In this document: positions 1-8,682 of the stretch, in pieces
Position numbering within the stretch: position 1 is the stretch's first letter
How the letters are laid out: every line of letters begins with the position of its first letter
DNA from: Candolleomyces eurysporus
Taxonomy: Eukaryota > Basidiomycota > Agaricomycetes > Agaricales > Psathyrellaceae
Length of the DNA: 18,238 nucleotides
Assembly (NCBI GenBank): GCA_027579435.1
Contig: JANBPK010001662.1
Span: forward strand, 1 to 18,238
Reading direction: 5' to 3'
Program-made: the position numbers and the translations under genes
Notes under the pieces: generated by a model
Told to the model about the DNA's origin: nothing
Databases searched by the model: none
Seen by the model: only the letters and a program-made list of their open reading frames with translations

Positions 1-866
1 CTCGAATTCCACAAGACAGTCTGAGGGATACGAGGTCGACCCTCGAGTCCGCGAATATTGAGCTCAAATTGTCAGGTCGACCTGAGTTAAGAGACGTCAA
101 TGCTTTGAAAAGTATGAAGCCAGAAACATACTCTTCAAACAAGTCCATGTTTTCGCTTGGATTCAAATAAAGCAAAACACACGCCCATTGATGCGTTCGG
201 AGTCCCTAGTCGTCGTCACGAATGCAATAATCGTCGCAATATTAGGCGAAAATCACGACGACCATCGTCGAAAGATCAGGCACGCAGATGCTTGAAACAA
301 CAGAAGGTGTTGGAATAACACTAAAGACCGCCTGGCTTCCTGAGGAATGGAACGTCCCGGCCAGTAGCAGGCATGTTGCTCATAGGCTGAGAACACAAGG
401 CAAGTAGGGTATGTCTTCCTCCACATTCTTCCAGTCTTGTGGACTCCTCCTGAATCATAGCGTTAGCCCAAGTATTATGCCACTCTCTTACTTGCTGAAC
501 ATCTTGAATCAAGCAGTGTGAGGAGCGGTGAACAACTTCCAGTCATACGAAACAAGTTGTGCCCACTTCCTGCGGACGATCAACTCGCCAACTGCTCCAT
601 TAGTAGGCTACCAATGTCCCGAAGAATCACATATCGTGAGTACTAGCTCAGCAAACCATTTCCGGGATAGAAGACCACTTTGTAAGGTAAAAGGATCTGT
701 GAACAGACTTGGAAGGCGAAACTGAAAAGTTCTAGACGGTAAAGAATGAGTTCATCCATTCACTGGGCCATTCTGGCATCGCCCCTGCACGGAGCCAGGT
801 CCAGAGGGTAGGTAGGTAGGGTGCCGGCCCCAAGTTCCAGTCAGAAGCGGCCAGAAGGAATGGGAA
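1..866. other. Region without a supported gene
   Basis: I see no gene I can defend here. Short open frames exist on both strands (minus 321-512, plus 528-725), but they lack a recognisable motif or convincing splice sites. A 14-bp perfect palindrome centred on GGTCGACC lies at 72-85, and a second copy of AGGTCGACC sits near 33-41. The last ~100 bases probably hold the 3' end of the minus-strand gene that begins at 2270. Confidence 0.5.
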
Positions 867-2270
867 TCAAAAAGCAAGGGGATAACGCAGCTGGAACAGC
901 GGCCTTGGCTCGACAACTTCCACAGGTGGGCTGCGCTGCCTCAAAATGTTGAGCAGTTTCTCGATTTTCTTCTCGAGTTCTCCTTCTTCCTTCTCCGTCA
1001 AGTAGACGACGTCAGCCGTTTTTCCCTTTGCCGGATCGACCAATCTGAGGGCGATAGTCCGAAGATTCGGTAACCAGGATCGGTCGCGGGCGCGGACGAT
1101 CCACTCATCCAGCTCTTTCAACATGATGGAATTTGCGGGGCCACTGAGCGAGAAATATTGTAGGGTGTTGGGAAGGACGTCCGGTAAACCTGTGTAGGTA
1201 GGCTCTTCTAGGTCGTCGTCGTCGTCTCCATCTTCAGCAACGCCGTCGTCTTCGTTGACATTATCACCGTCACTGTGATGAATGTAATAATCGCCTTGGT
1301 CTTCTTCACCCTCACCGATGTCGAAAGGGCCAGCTGATATTTGGGAGGAAATGGGAGGGTCTATGGGACCGGCTTCTCCCTCATCGAAATTTAAAAGAAA
1401 TACGGTATCAGCGGCCCTAGAAGAGCCAGTTTCGGATTGACCCTCCTCCTGATGTGGGTCTTCGTCCTCAGACTCAGGAAAAGGATCGGAATATCGTCCC
1501 TTCTCATCCCCCACAGCCAGCTCCAGAGTGGCCAAACTCTTCGCCTCCTTGAAAAAGCTCTTCATCCTACGTACAGATTCCCCTTCATCTGGTACCAAAC
1601 ATACCAGCGTCACAGACCTCAGCGTCTCCACCAGCTTTGGATTACAATCCACCGTACGTGCAAAAACCGTCACGGAATCATTCTCCAGGATTGTCAACGA
1701 TCGTAGGTTCGTTGCGCCACCCACTGGATAGAAATAAAGGTAGCGTCCACCAGGATAGTCGAGAACGAGAGTCTCGAGGTTGGCGTAGCATGCGGGGAAC
1801 GAATATGGCTGTTGCGTTACATCCTCCAGGTCCCAGTCCCACCTCCCATCCCCTTCGTAGGCGGCCAGGTACATACTCTTGAGATCCCAAGGCGGCTGGA
1901 CCCTGCTCAATCCCGCATAATTGCAGGACTCATCCCATCCACAGATCATCTCCAGATGCGAGGGTCGCGCATCCGTCAGGGCATCCCAGAGCGCTAGGTC
2001 AGGCCTATTCCCACTACAGCAGGAGATGTGGACCACGTCGAAGGGAATGCCTCCAGGCTGTCTGCTCTTGACGATGGCGTCCCTGACGGCGAACAAGAAT
2101 TCTGGGTTGTCTTCGGCTCTTGGTACCTCCAGGGGTCGAGAATCCCGGCTTGAAAGATCGAGATAGAGTTCATGGTTTGTTTTTGCATCTGGACCTCCAG
2201 GAATATGAGGGCCTATTTTTGTGGGCTTTGGGGGCACGGCAGTGGGCGATATAGCTGTTACGAGGGGCAT
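867..2270 (-). CDS. Intronless gene for an acidic protein of unknown function (467 aa)
   Basis: A single uninterrupted 467-codon frame runs from an ATG at 2270 to a stop at 867. I do not recognise a named family. The N-terminal half (about residues 85-260) has spaced hydrophobic segments such as LETLVLDYPGG, NLRSLTILEND and LATLELAVGD, which resemble degenerate leucine-rich-repeat strands of the kind found in agaric F-box proteins. No F-box is visible at the N-terminus. Residues ~262-283 and ~315-360 are very rich in Asp and Glu, partly encoded by a GTC/GAC triplet run near 1212-1224. The C-terminal ~100 residues return to LRR-like spacing and end with a charged, probably helical stretch. An inverted CCAAT box (ATTGG, 2405-2409) lies about 135 bp upstream of the start. 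A second, broken copy of its 5' end at 4555-4960 shows the gene belongs to a duplicated family. Function is unknown; cytosolic or nuclear location is a guess from the absence of a signal peptide. Confidence 0.75.
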   Translation of the reverse strand: MPLVTAISPTAVPPKPTKIGPHIPGGPDAKTNHELYLDLSSRDSRPLEVPRAEDNPEFLFAVRDAIVKSRQPGGIPFDVVHISCCSGNRPDLALWDALTDARPSHLEMICGWDESCNYAGLSRVQPPWDLKSMYLAAYEGDGRWDWDLEDVTQQPYSFPACYANLETLVLDYPGGRYLYFYPVGGATNLRSLTILENDSVTVFARTVDCNPKLVETLRSVTLVCLVPDEGESVRRMKSFFKEAKSLATLELAVGDEKGRYSDPFPESEDEDPHQEEGQSETGSSRAADTVFLLNFDEGEAGPIDPPISSQISAGPFDIGEGEEDQGDYYIHHSDGDNVNEDDGVAEDGDDDDDLEEPTYTGLPDVLPNTLQYFSLSGPANSIMLKELDEWIVRARDRSWLPNLRTIALRLVDPAKGKTADVVYLTEKEEGELEKKIEKLLNILRQRSPPVEVVEPRPLFQLRYPLAF

Positions 2271-2984
2271 GGTGACGGTAAGAGAACAAGGATGGTTGCA
2301 GGGACCAAGTGAAGTGGGAAGAAGTTTGATCTCCCAAGGTCAATCCCCGAGTCTGACGGTGATTGCAAGCTCAGTTGACTTGCAGCGCATATTTCTTAGA
2401 TCCTATTGGTCTCTCTGAGCAGCCCAGGGCGTGAGGTTGGGCGTTGACCACGAATCGAAAAAACAAAAATGTCATTGAGTTAGGTCCCTTCGACAAACAC
2501 TCCAGCGGACTGACTCGGAACCTGCAGAGACTTTGTGAGATGGTGTAAGAGGCTGTACACGATAGCAGGGCCTGTTCGGTCGAGGAGCGAGTCTAGACCC
2601 CTGGCATGCGACGCACATGAGCTGCAGCTCGATATATTCCAACTAAAGTAAGGGATATCCGGAAGCGCCAAGGCTTGACGAATACTTCCCCCGCTACCAG
2701 TTCTCCTTGCTCAGCAAGCAAGGCTGCCAGCAACTTGGCCTGCGTACCCTGAAGAGGACCTCGGCGGTACCGAAATTCTCGAGAGAGCTCATAGCTACAC
2801 CAAGCTAACAGCGATTCCGGTTAGTCTCAATCGGAGTAACTTGGAGCTTGACGATGAGGGTAATTGAAAGACCTCGAGTAGTGAATGGCAGGACTAACGA
2901 GTTTCTCGTCTGGCATGAGGGTAACCTCAGCATGAAGAATGCTCTATCCTTCTCTCAAAAGGGAACTTGAGGTCCTGCGCCCCG
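2271..2984. other. Promoter region of the 2270 gene plus unassigned sequence
   Basis: The first ~200 bases are the upstream region of the minus-strand gene starting at 2270. Part of it (2271-2375) is duplicated at 4886-4985. Beyond about 2480 the minus strand has an open stretch (about 2480-2740) with protein-like composition, but no identifiable start, splice pattern or family. I leave it uncalled. Confidence 0.4.
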
Positions 2985-4292
2985 ATCCTTCCCGACGAGC
3001 TCGCTCTCCTCATCGCCGGGCATCTTCAAAGCTATCTCCTTCGCTTGATTCATCGTCCGTCTGGCCTCTTCCTATAACTCTGGCTTTGTTTTTGTTTAAC
3101 GAGCCTTTCGATTACAGCCATGTCAATCGCTTCAATCTCTAACCACGAGACCGTGGAATTACGCCCGGATGTCGAAATGTGAGTCGAGAATATTATCTAG
3201 TCGTCCTGGTGAAAATGCATAAGAAGGTAAAGTGAACTTCTTATACGGCCCACCATTGAGCCAAATCAGACAATCGAGCGGAAATTGCGTCTGTACTTAC
3301 TCGACGGAAACAGATAGCTGGAACTCGACGAAACGCTCGGACTCCATTACGCCTCTTGGGCTCAATTATCTGAGCGTGAACTTGATAATTGACTTACCAA
3401 GACGACGAACCATAGGTCTTTCTCGGGGGTTTCCCTATCTAGTCGACTTNGGGGGTGGGTGTCAGTGATGGCAGACCGACCTTGGAAACTTACACACACA
3501 CACCTATGAGCCTGCCGACCACACCTGGGTGTTCAGAGAGCTTCTGAATCGCGGGAGAAGAGAGAATCGTCATGGTATGGTTTACCTTTTCACGGTCAAA
3601 GCTCTCTGGGGCGGCAAGTCCCCAACCTGCTTAACATCCCGGTATCCCCAAACCAATAACGTCAACTCGCAAAGACACTCGGCAATGAGCTTTATCCACG
3701 GGGTGCCTCCATGGCTTTGACCAGCCAGTCTACCGAAAAGTCACCTTTCTCGTCCCCGGGGTTTGAACATCTGGATGTCGGGAAACCATTTGACGGCCCC
3801 AGAATCGTATATGCAGGTTGGGTTCTCCAGCCCGAGAAATTTTTGGAGCAAGCTCCCAAGAGATTTTGGTCCCCAGAGTCGCCTACCCACCATGCGACGC
3901 TTCGAAAACTTGAACAGTTCCCTGGAGGCGACCAAAGTACGAAACTGTAGGATACTGTGTCAGGGTTGTTCCTGAAAACATCGTTTCCGTAGAATGATAC
4001 AAAGCCAGAGCTTTGACTCCGCAACTGTCCAGCTCGATGCGATAGACCGGCCTGTGTGTAAGAGAAATCATGGATTCTTCGATCAACAAATCACAAAGCT
4101 GGAGACATACTGTTTGAAGTGTTTGCTCGGTTTTATGTCAATCACAGTCCCGTTGCTGCAGTTCGTATCCGCAGCAATTCCTCCGCCTTCCGAGTCCTGA
4201 GCCATAGTCACGAACACCACGGTTATCGCAGTATGGGAGAAAGATCATTGACAACGGCCGTCGTCAATCGGTCCCGGGCGGGCTGGAAATAA
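2985..4292 (+). pseudogene. Decayed protein-coding locus, family unknown
   Basis: Several blocks on the plus strand read as ordinary protein but are interrupted by stops and frame changes. Block 1 (2985-3077) contains ILPDELALLIAGHL, which resembles an F-box start. Block 2 begins at ATG 3120, and a good intron (GTGAGT donor at 3179, AG at 3231-3232) joins it in frame to a second exon at 3233. That exon hits an in-frame TAG after LRLYLLDGNR and continues with protein-like text (LELDETLGLHYASWAQLSER). Block 3 is open from 3660 to 3947 (contains FEHLDVGKPFDG). It shifts frame near 3932 into PKYETVGYCVRVVPENIVSVE with TGA at 3995 and TAG at 4043, then shifts again at 4113 to a frame open to TAA at 4290. 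An N lies at 3450. That these blocks form one old gene is inference; the F-box resemblance is weak. Confidence 0.4.
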
Positions 4293-4554
4293 CAGACAGC
4301 TCTTGAAGCAACGCTAACAACCTTGAGGACCCAGCACCCCCGGGAGCCATGTTGTTGACCACTGAGAACGCAACTCTTTACCGGATCTCTTCCTTCAAAC
4401 TTTCCCGGTTTTGTGGCGGCTCTCCAAGGTTAGGCTACGGGCTTACCATTGCGAATGTGACAGTGTAAAGAGCAGCAGACTCCGAATCATGGATAGCATG
4501 TATCACCTGGGTCTCACTTGAGTCGGTAACAAACCGGCTGGGTCAACAAAATAC

Positions 4555-4885
4555 CAATGCTTGCGGATTGGAAGCCCGTGTTCGGGTTTGACAGACCACC
4601 ACAGCAAGCCCGCATTATTACACGATGGACAGGCATCTCGGGCGAGAGCTTCCCAGAGCCGCTAGGTTTGGCGTATCTCCACTGCAGCAGGAGATGTGGA
4701 CCGCGTCGAAGGGATACCTCTAGATTGCCTGCTCTTTGACAATGGCTCTCTAGACGGCAAGGAAGAACTCGTGGTTGCCTTGGGCTGTCGGAACCCTCGA
4801 TGGGTCGAGAATTCCGGCTTAAAATCGAGATATCGTTCTTGATTCGTTTCTCGAGCTTTAGGGATATGGCTGCTACCAGCGACAT
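4555..4885 (-). pseudogene. Broken 5' copy of the 867-2270 acidic-protein gene
   Basis: The minus strand here aligns base for base with the first ~390 bases of the intact gene at 867-2270. Shared landmarks include CTGCAGCAGGAGATGTGGACC-like sequence near 4683 (against ~2015), GGTCGAGAATTCCGGCTT near 4803 (against ~2135) and CAGAGCCGCTAGGT near 4655 (against ~1987). The equivalent start codon is at 4885, with MSLVAAIS against MPLVTAIS. It is dead: about 40 bases near the N-terminus are missing, small indels shift the frame several times, and recognisable similarity fades by about 4555, leaving roughly the first quarter of the gene. The homologous upstream region continues to about 4985. It has the same orientation as the intact gene and lies about 2.6 kb from it, which fits an old tandem duplication. 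Confidence 0.75.
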
Positions 4886-5107
4886 GGTGATGAGAAAAGA
4901 AAATCGATGATTGCAAGGACCAAGTGAGTTGTGGTTAGATGGCCAACCGGTCATTTCCAAGTCCGGCGGTGATCGGCAGCCTGTTCTGGCTGAGGACAAT
5001 GACGTCTACGGCTTTCCCGAGGCCGATGATGACGGCGAGGAAGCAATCCGCATCGACACAATGAGTCCCGTCATCGTGAGAAACAGCGATCAGACTTCGT
5101 CATCGTC
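4886..5107. promoter_or_regulatory. Upstream region shared by the relic promoter and the FIST-like gene
   Basis: Bases 4886-4985 match the upstream region of the 2270 gene (for example GCAAGGACCAAGTGAGT against GCAGGGACCAAGTGAAGT), so the relic kept its old promoter. The remainder leads into the plus-strand gene at 5108 and contains one TGACGT core (5000-5005), a CRE-like hexamer that could be chance. No clear TATA box was seen. Confidence 0.4.
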
Positions 5108-6645
5108 ATGCCTCGACAGCTAACCACCATCCTCACTCGCAACCCTGCCGTTCTTGAGCAGCAAATCCGTGCTATCGTCGAAAAATATGTTCGCCAGAAC
5201 CTAATTTGTTTCTTTGCTTTAACCTCGAACGACTCTGTGGACTGGACTCGATCCTGGCAACTACTCCGGTCCATAAACCAGTCGCAAACAGTCGGCTGCC
5301 TATCCAGCTCTTTCAATGGTGTTAGAACCTCGAAAGGCGACCTTTCCAGCTATTTAGGATGTTCTATTGGCTTGTTTGAATCCTCCGAAGCCGTGTGTTT
5401 TCGGTCTACCATCCCTGGTGACCGTCAAGCGCAAGTAGGGAGATGGCATTCCTTCAGGAAGGATGAAGATGCGAACGCATCATGGCCTCTGAACAACAAT
5501 ATGTCTTGGGAAGACGTGTGGAATCGTCGCGGTGAAGGAGTCGATTCACCGTCAATTGATTTGGGAAACACCCTGTAAGTAAATGTCACCGTTCAAGTTC
5601 AAGAAAAAATACTCAAATAACTCTAGGACTGAGGAGGTCCAATCTTTGGTGTACTTCACAGACCGTGCGTATCAAGGCCTATCGCGGTCTCTGGGTCAAA
5701 CTTATCCACTGGCCCACAAGGTTAGTGAACACCTTGGTGTTAATCCTTTCTAACACGCTTTTTTAGGTTGGCCTAATCGCTCCCTCCACATTGACAGTCA
5801 CAGAACTGCCAGCAACCATGCTATACCAGAACAATATATGTTCTACAGGTGCTGTTGGGCTGGCACTCAAGAACCGGTACAAGCAAGGTATCAGGTTCCA
5901 AAACCTTCAAGCTATCTCTGAACCAATGACAGTCGGAAGGTAGGTGCCAGACCCCTTCAAAAGACAAATACACGCGAATAACACAATGAACGCACTAGTT
6001 CTCAAGGAAACATTATCCACTCCTTGAACGGAGATGCGAACCCCACACAGCTGCTTCTCCGGATTCTCGAGAACACACCAGGGACGAGCGCAGCGAATCC
6101 AGCGTCATACCGGTTCCTGAACGAAAGAGTGTTTATTGGCCAGGTCGGGGCTGATGGCAAAGTATGTCATCCCTTGCCTGGCTTCATTCTCGTGATTAAC
6201 GGAGCTGGTCATTAGCCTTTCCGCGTGGTTCACATAACTTCTGGAGACCCGAGTCGAGGGTCCCTATCTGTTTCGAGCGATGTCGCTCCACCCGCTGACT
6301 CCAAGGTTCAGGTTAGTCTTGTGACTGCTTCACCGTCTACCTACAGTGCTCTCACACCTATTCTAGTTTTTCATCCAAAGTGGAGATGCCACAAACTCCT
6401 TGCAATTGCCGGGACAAAACTCGGATGAAGCTCCTTTCAAATTTGATTTTATCACTGTGCCCGAACTCGTATCCTCCGGTGAATTAATCAACATGAGTGA
6501 CGATCATAGCATTGTTCTCGAGAATACCTTCTGCGCTGCAACAGATGTAGGAATCGTTGCTCATCGGCCTGAGGACAAAGAGGAGTGTGTGGGTTCGGAC
6601 TGTCCCATCGGCACAACTGCCTCCTTGGAAACCGCATTTATGTGA
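5108..6645 (+). CDS. FIST-domain-like protein, six exons (423 aa)
   Basis: Exons 5108-5574, 5627-5720, 5767-5939, 5999-6161, 6216-6311 and 6367-6645 join in one frame with GT-AG introns of 46-59 nt (total 1272 nt). Residues 33-42 (ICFFALTSND) and 61-68 (TVGCLSSS) fit the start of a FIST_N domain, whose hallmark is a strand followed by a viGCsS-type turn. VGLIAPSTL (188-196) and GAVGLALKN (215-223) resemble its later core strands. Further C-terminal segments (FLNERVFIGQVGADG, VVHITSGDPSRG, FFIQSGDA) fit the FIST_C/FBXO22-like half. FIST domains are proposed sensory domains that bind small ligands; in human FBXO22 they sit behind an F-box. No F-box, signal peptide or membrane segment is visible here. 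The start at 5108 is the first in-frame ATG before the conserved part, but an upstream exon cannot be excluded. The gene converges on F-box copy 1, with about 130 bp between stops. Gene structure is solid; the family call is from memory of motifs. Confidence 0.75.
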
Positions 6646-6778
6646 AAAGTTCTGCTCGTAGACTTGTCGATGCTTTGGGCGTGACCCTTGCACGCTGAAC
6701 GGAAATTTAGCTAGATTCATTGCAAATTTTACACCGTTATATGTACAGAATAACCTCATAATTGGATTTCACGTTCCA

Positions 6779-8381
6779 TTATACCAATTTGGTCCGAAAT
6801 CCATTCGAGCGTACAGTCAAGGAAATCTTCCTGGCAGACCCATCCCCACCCAACGCATGCAGGCGCGGGACATCTCCATTGAAAACTGAAAGACCCTCCG
6901 GTTCGAGACCGTCTTGCAGACGTCTAAATATAAACCGCACCTTGACACTCCTTAACCTTTCCATGGGCAACTCGTTTAGGGGGTTCCACCGTGATTCGAC
7001 CATGTCGGCGAGTAATCCATTCCCTTCGTATTTCCACGCCTTCAATTGGATGGTGTGGAGGCTGGGACACAAGATGTGGTTTGACTCTGGGCCTCGCACG
7101 GTTAACGCTTTCAGGAGTGCGTCGTTATTGTAGGCCGCAAGGTGCAGTACCTGCAAAGAGGTGGACACCGAGCGGAGGCATTGAAGGATGGGTGGCGGGC
7201 ACAGGGACTCCGAGCTACTGTAAGAGTCGGAGACATAGCTTAACTGTTCCAGATTACAACCAGACCGCCTGATGAAATTCTCGAATTCATCCGCCAGAAC
7301 CTTTTCCTTCCACACCTCGCGATTGCAATTGATTCCACCGTACCGGATAGGGAGAGTCAAGTTGCACAATTTTGGCAGGGTCGCGTGCTTCAGAATGATT
7401 AATNGGGGCGTCGATGGGGGCAGGTAGGAGACGGAGGGTCTCAAGGCGATCGTTGTAAGCCGAGGGATATTCAACGCCGTTTGTGTGAGAAAGAAGTTGT
7501 TGGAATTGGTGCAGATCGGAAAGGTCGTCTTCGTCTTCATCCTCCGATTCGTCTTCAATGTCCCTACAAACACGAAAAATGCCCGATCGAAGATTCAGAC
7601 ATTCCTTCCCCAAGAGTTCCAGAGCACGAAGCGGTGTGAGCGTATCAGTAGAAAACGACACATCTTCGGCTCGGCGCCAGGGGATAGCTGCACGGATAGA
7701 ATTCAGGGCTCGGCGCTGGGAGTCTTCACTCATCGGTGAGCCTTGGAATGGGATGGGAGGAGCTAGGTTGATGTTGACAACCACAAGACGCGGTGCGTGC
7801 TTGAGTAGATGGACGATACCCGCAGCATCGCCTTCAACAAGGTCGGAGTCGTCCCAACATCTGTCACTGCGAAGGCTAATATGTCGTAGCTCTGGATACG
7901 GCGTAGCGCCGGCCGTATTGCTGAGCAAACTGAGGCCTGTCGCACAACGCGAATCCAGATACATAAAAACCCGCTTCCAACGCAGATGGTGAGGCATCAG
8001 CAGCTCCAGAACGCGTTTCGGTGCGTCGTACTGCTCGCAGGACTGTCCGAATTGTTTGATAGAGAAAACGAGAGGCATCGGGGATGATCGCTCAATCCAC
8101 TTCGCCACAACAGGCAGAGGAGGTGTGGATTGATTTACCGTCCCATGGTAGCGAATCACGATAGAGATCGTGGACCAGAGCCTTGGATGGGCCAATGCTA
8201 AATGTGTCCAGTGCTTGCAGACGCTGGTAAATAGTATTGGGTGTTTAGAGAGCGCCGTCGGTGCATTTTGACTCAGCTGGGGATGCTCGACTTCCTGGTC
8301 CAATTCATCTAGACAATTGACGAATATCTCTTGAGCGATCTCGTCTGGAAGGTCACTGAATGTGGCCTGAGGGGATGTCAT
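6779..8381 (-). CDS. F-box protein, copy 1 (533 aa if the N at 7404 is dropped)
   Basis: The minus strand starts at ATG 8381 with an F-box-like motif at residues ~8-25 (FSDLPDEIAQEIFVNCLD), followed by CKHWTHLALAHPRLW, the usual second half of agaric F-box domains. A middle region (WIERSSPMPLVFSIKQ, then LELLMPHHLRWKRVF) and LRR-like C-terminal segments follow. A D/E-rich spacer lies near residue 280. As written, the frame breaks at the N at 7404: codons to that point read as copy 2 does, and downstream homology (IILKHATLPKL) resumes one base later. Leaving out the N restores one frame of 534 codons including the stop, giving 533 aa, the same length as copy 2. So the break is most likely a sequence artefact, not a mutation. 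By family knowledge, F-box proteins bind Skp1 and select substrates for SCF ubiquitin ligases; the substrate is unknown. No intron is seen in the coding part. Confidence 0.85.
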
Positions 8382-8682
8382 TTAGCAACCTTGTTAGTTA
8401 GCGACGCTTGAAGAATCTAGAGGGTAGTATCAGTAATTGAGCCATTCAGTCAAAGTAAGGTCAAACTTTTGGTTCTCGGATTTCAGGTTAGAGGCGTCGA
8501 TTGGATGTCGGAAATCGCACACACTTCAATACACGCCTCATGCTCAACACGAGTTGATGAACGAGTCATATTGAGTTCGCTACTAACGAATTGGACTTGT
8601 GCTGAGGTAATGCCTGGATGACTATTAATATCATACAACGTTCAAGATGGAATCCTGCAAAGAAACTCTGAATGGGAGACCA
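8382..8682. other. Spacer between F-box copies 1 and 2
   Basis: This 301-bp spacer lies between two same-strand genes and must hold the copy 1 promoter and the copy 2 3' end. On the minus strand GCTAACTAACAAG just upstream of the copy 1 start resembles a branch point plus acceptor of a 5'UTR intron. I see nothing else definable. Confidence 0.4.

Noticed and set aside
1437..2188. Open frames on both strands overlapping the 867-2270 gene
   Set aside because: They are frame shadows; only the 467-codon frame is supported by its length and by the paralogous relic.
3490..3504. (AC)n run as a regulatory or recombination element
   Set aside because: Only about six units; too short to be more than a chance microsatellite.
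2300..4500. A transposon or LTR element in the gene-poor left region
   Set aside because: I found no long terminal repeats, target duplications, or reverse transcriptase or transposase motifs by eye.
6895..6925. A tRNA B-box-like GGTTCGAGACC
   Set aside because: It lies inside F-box coding sequence, and no A-box or cloverleaf could be folded around it.
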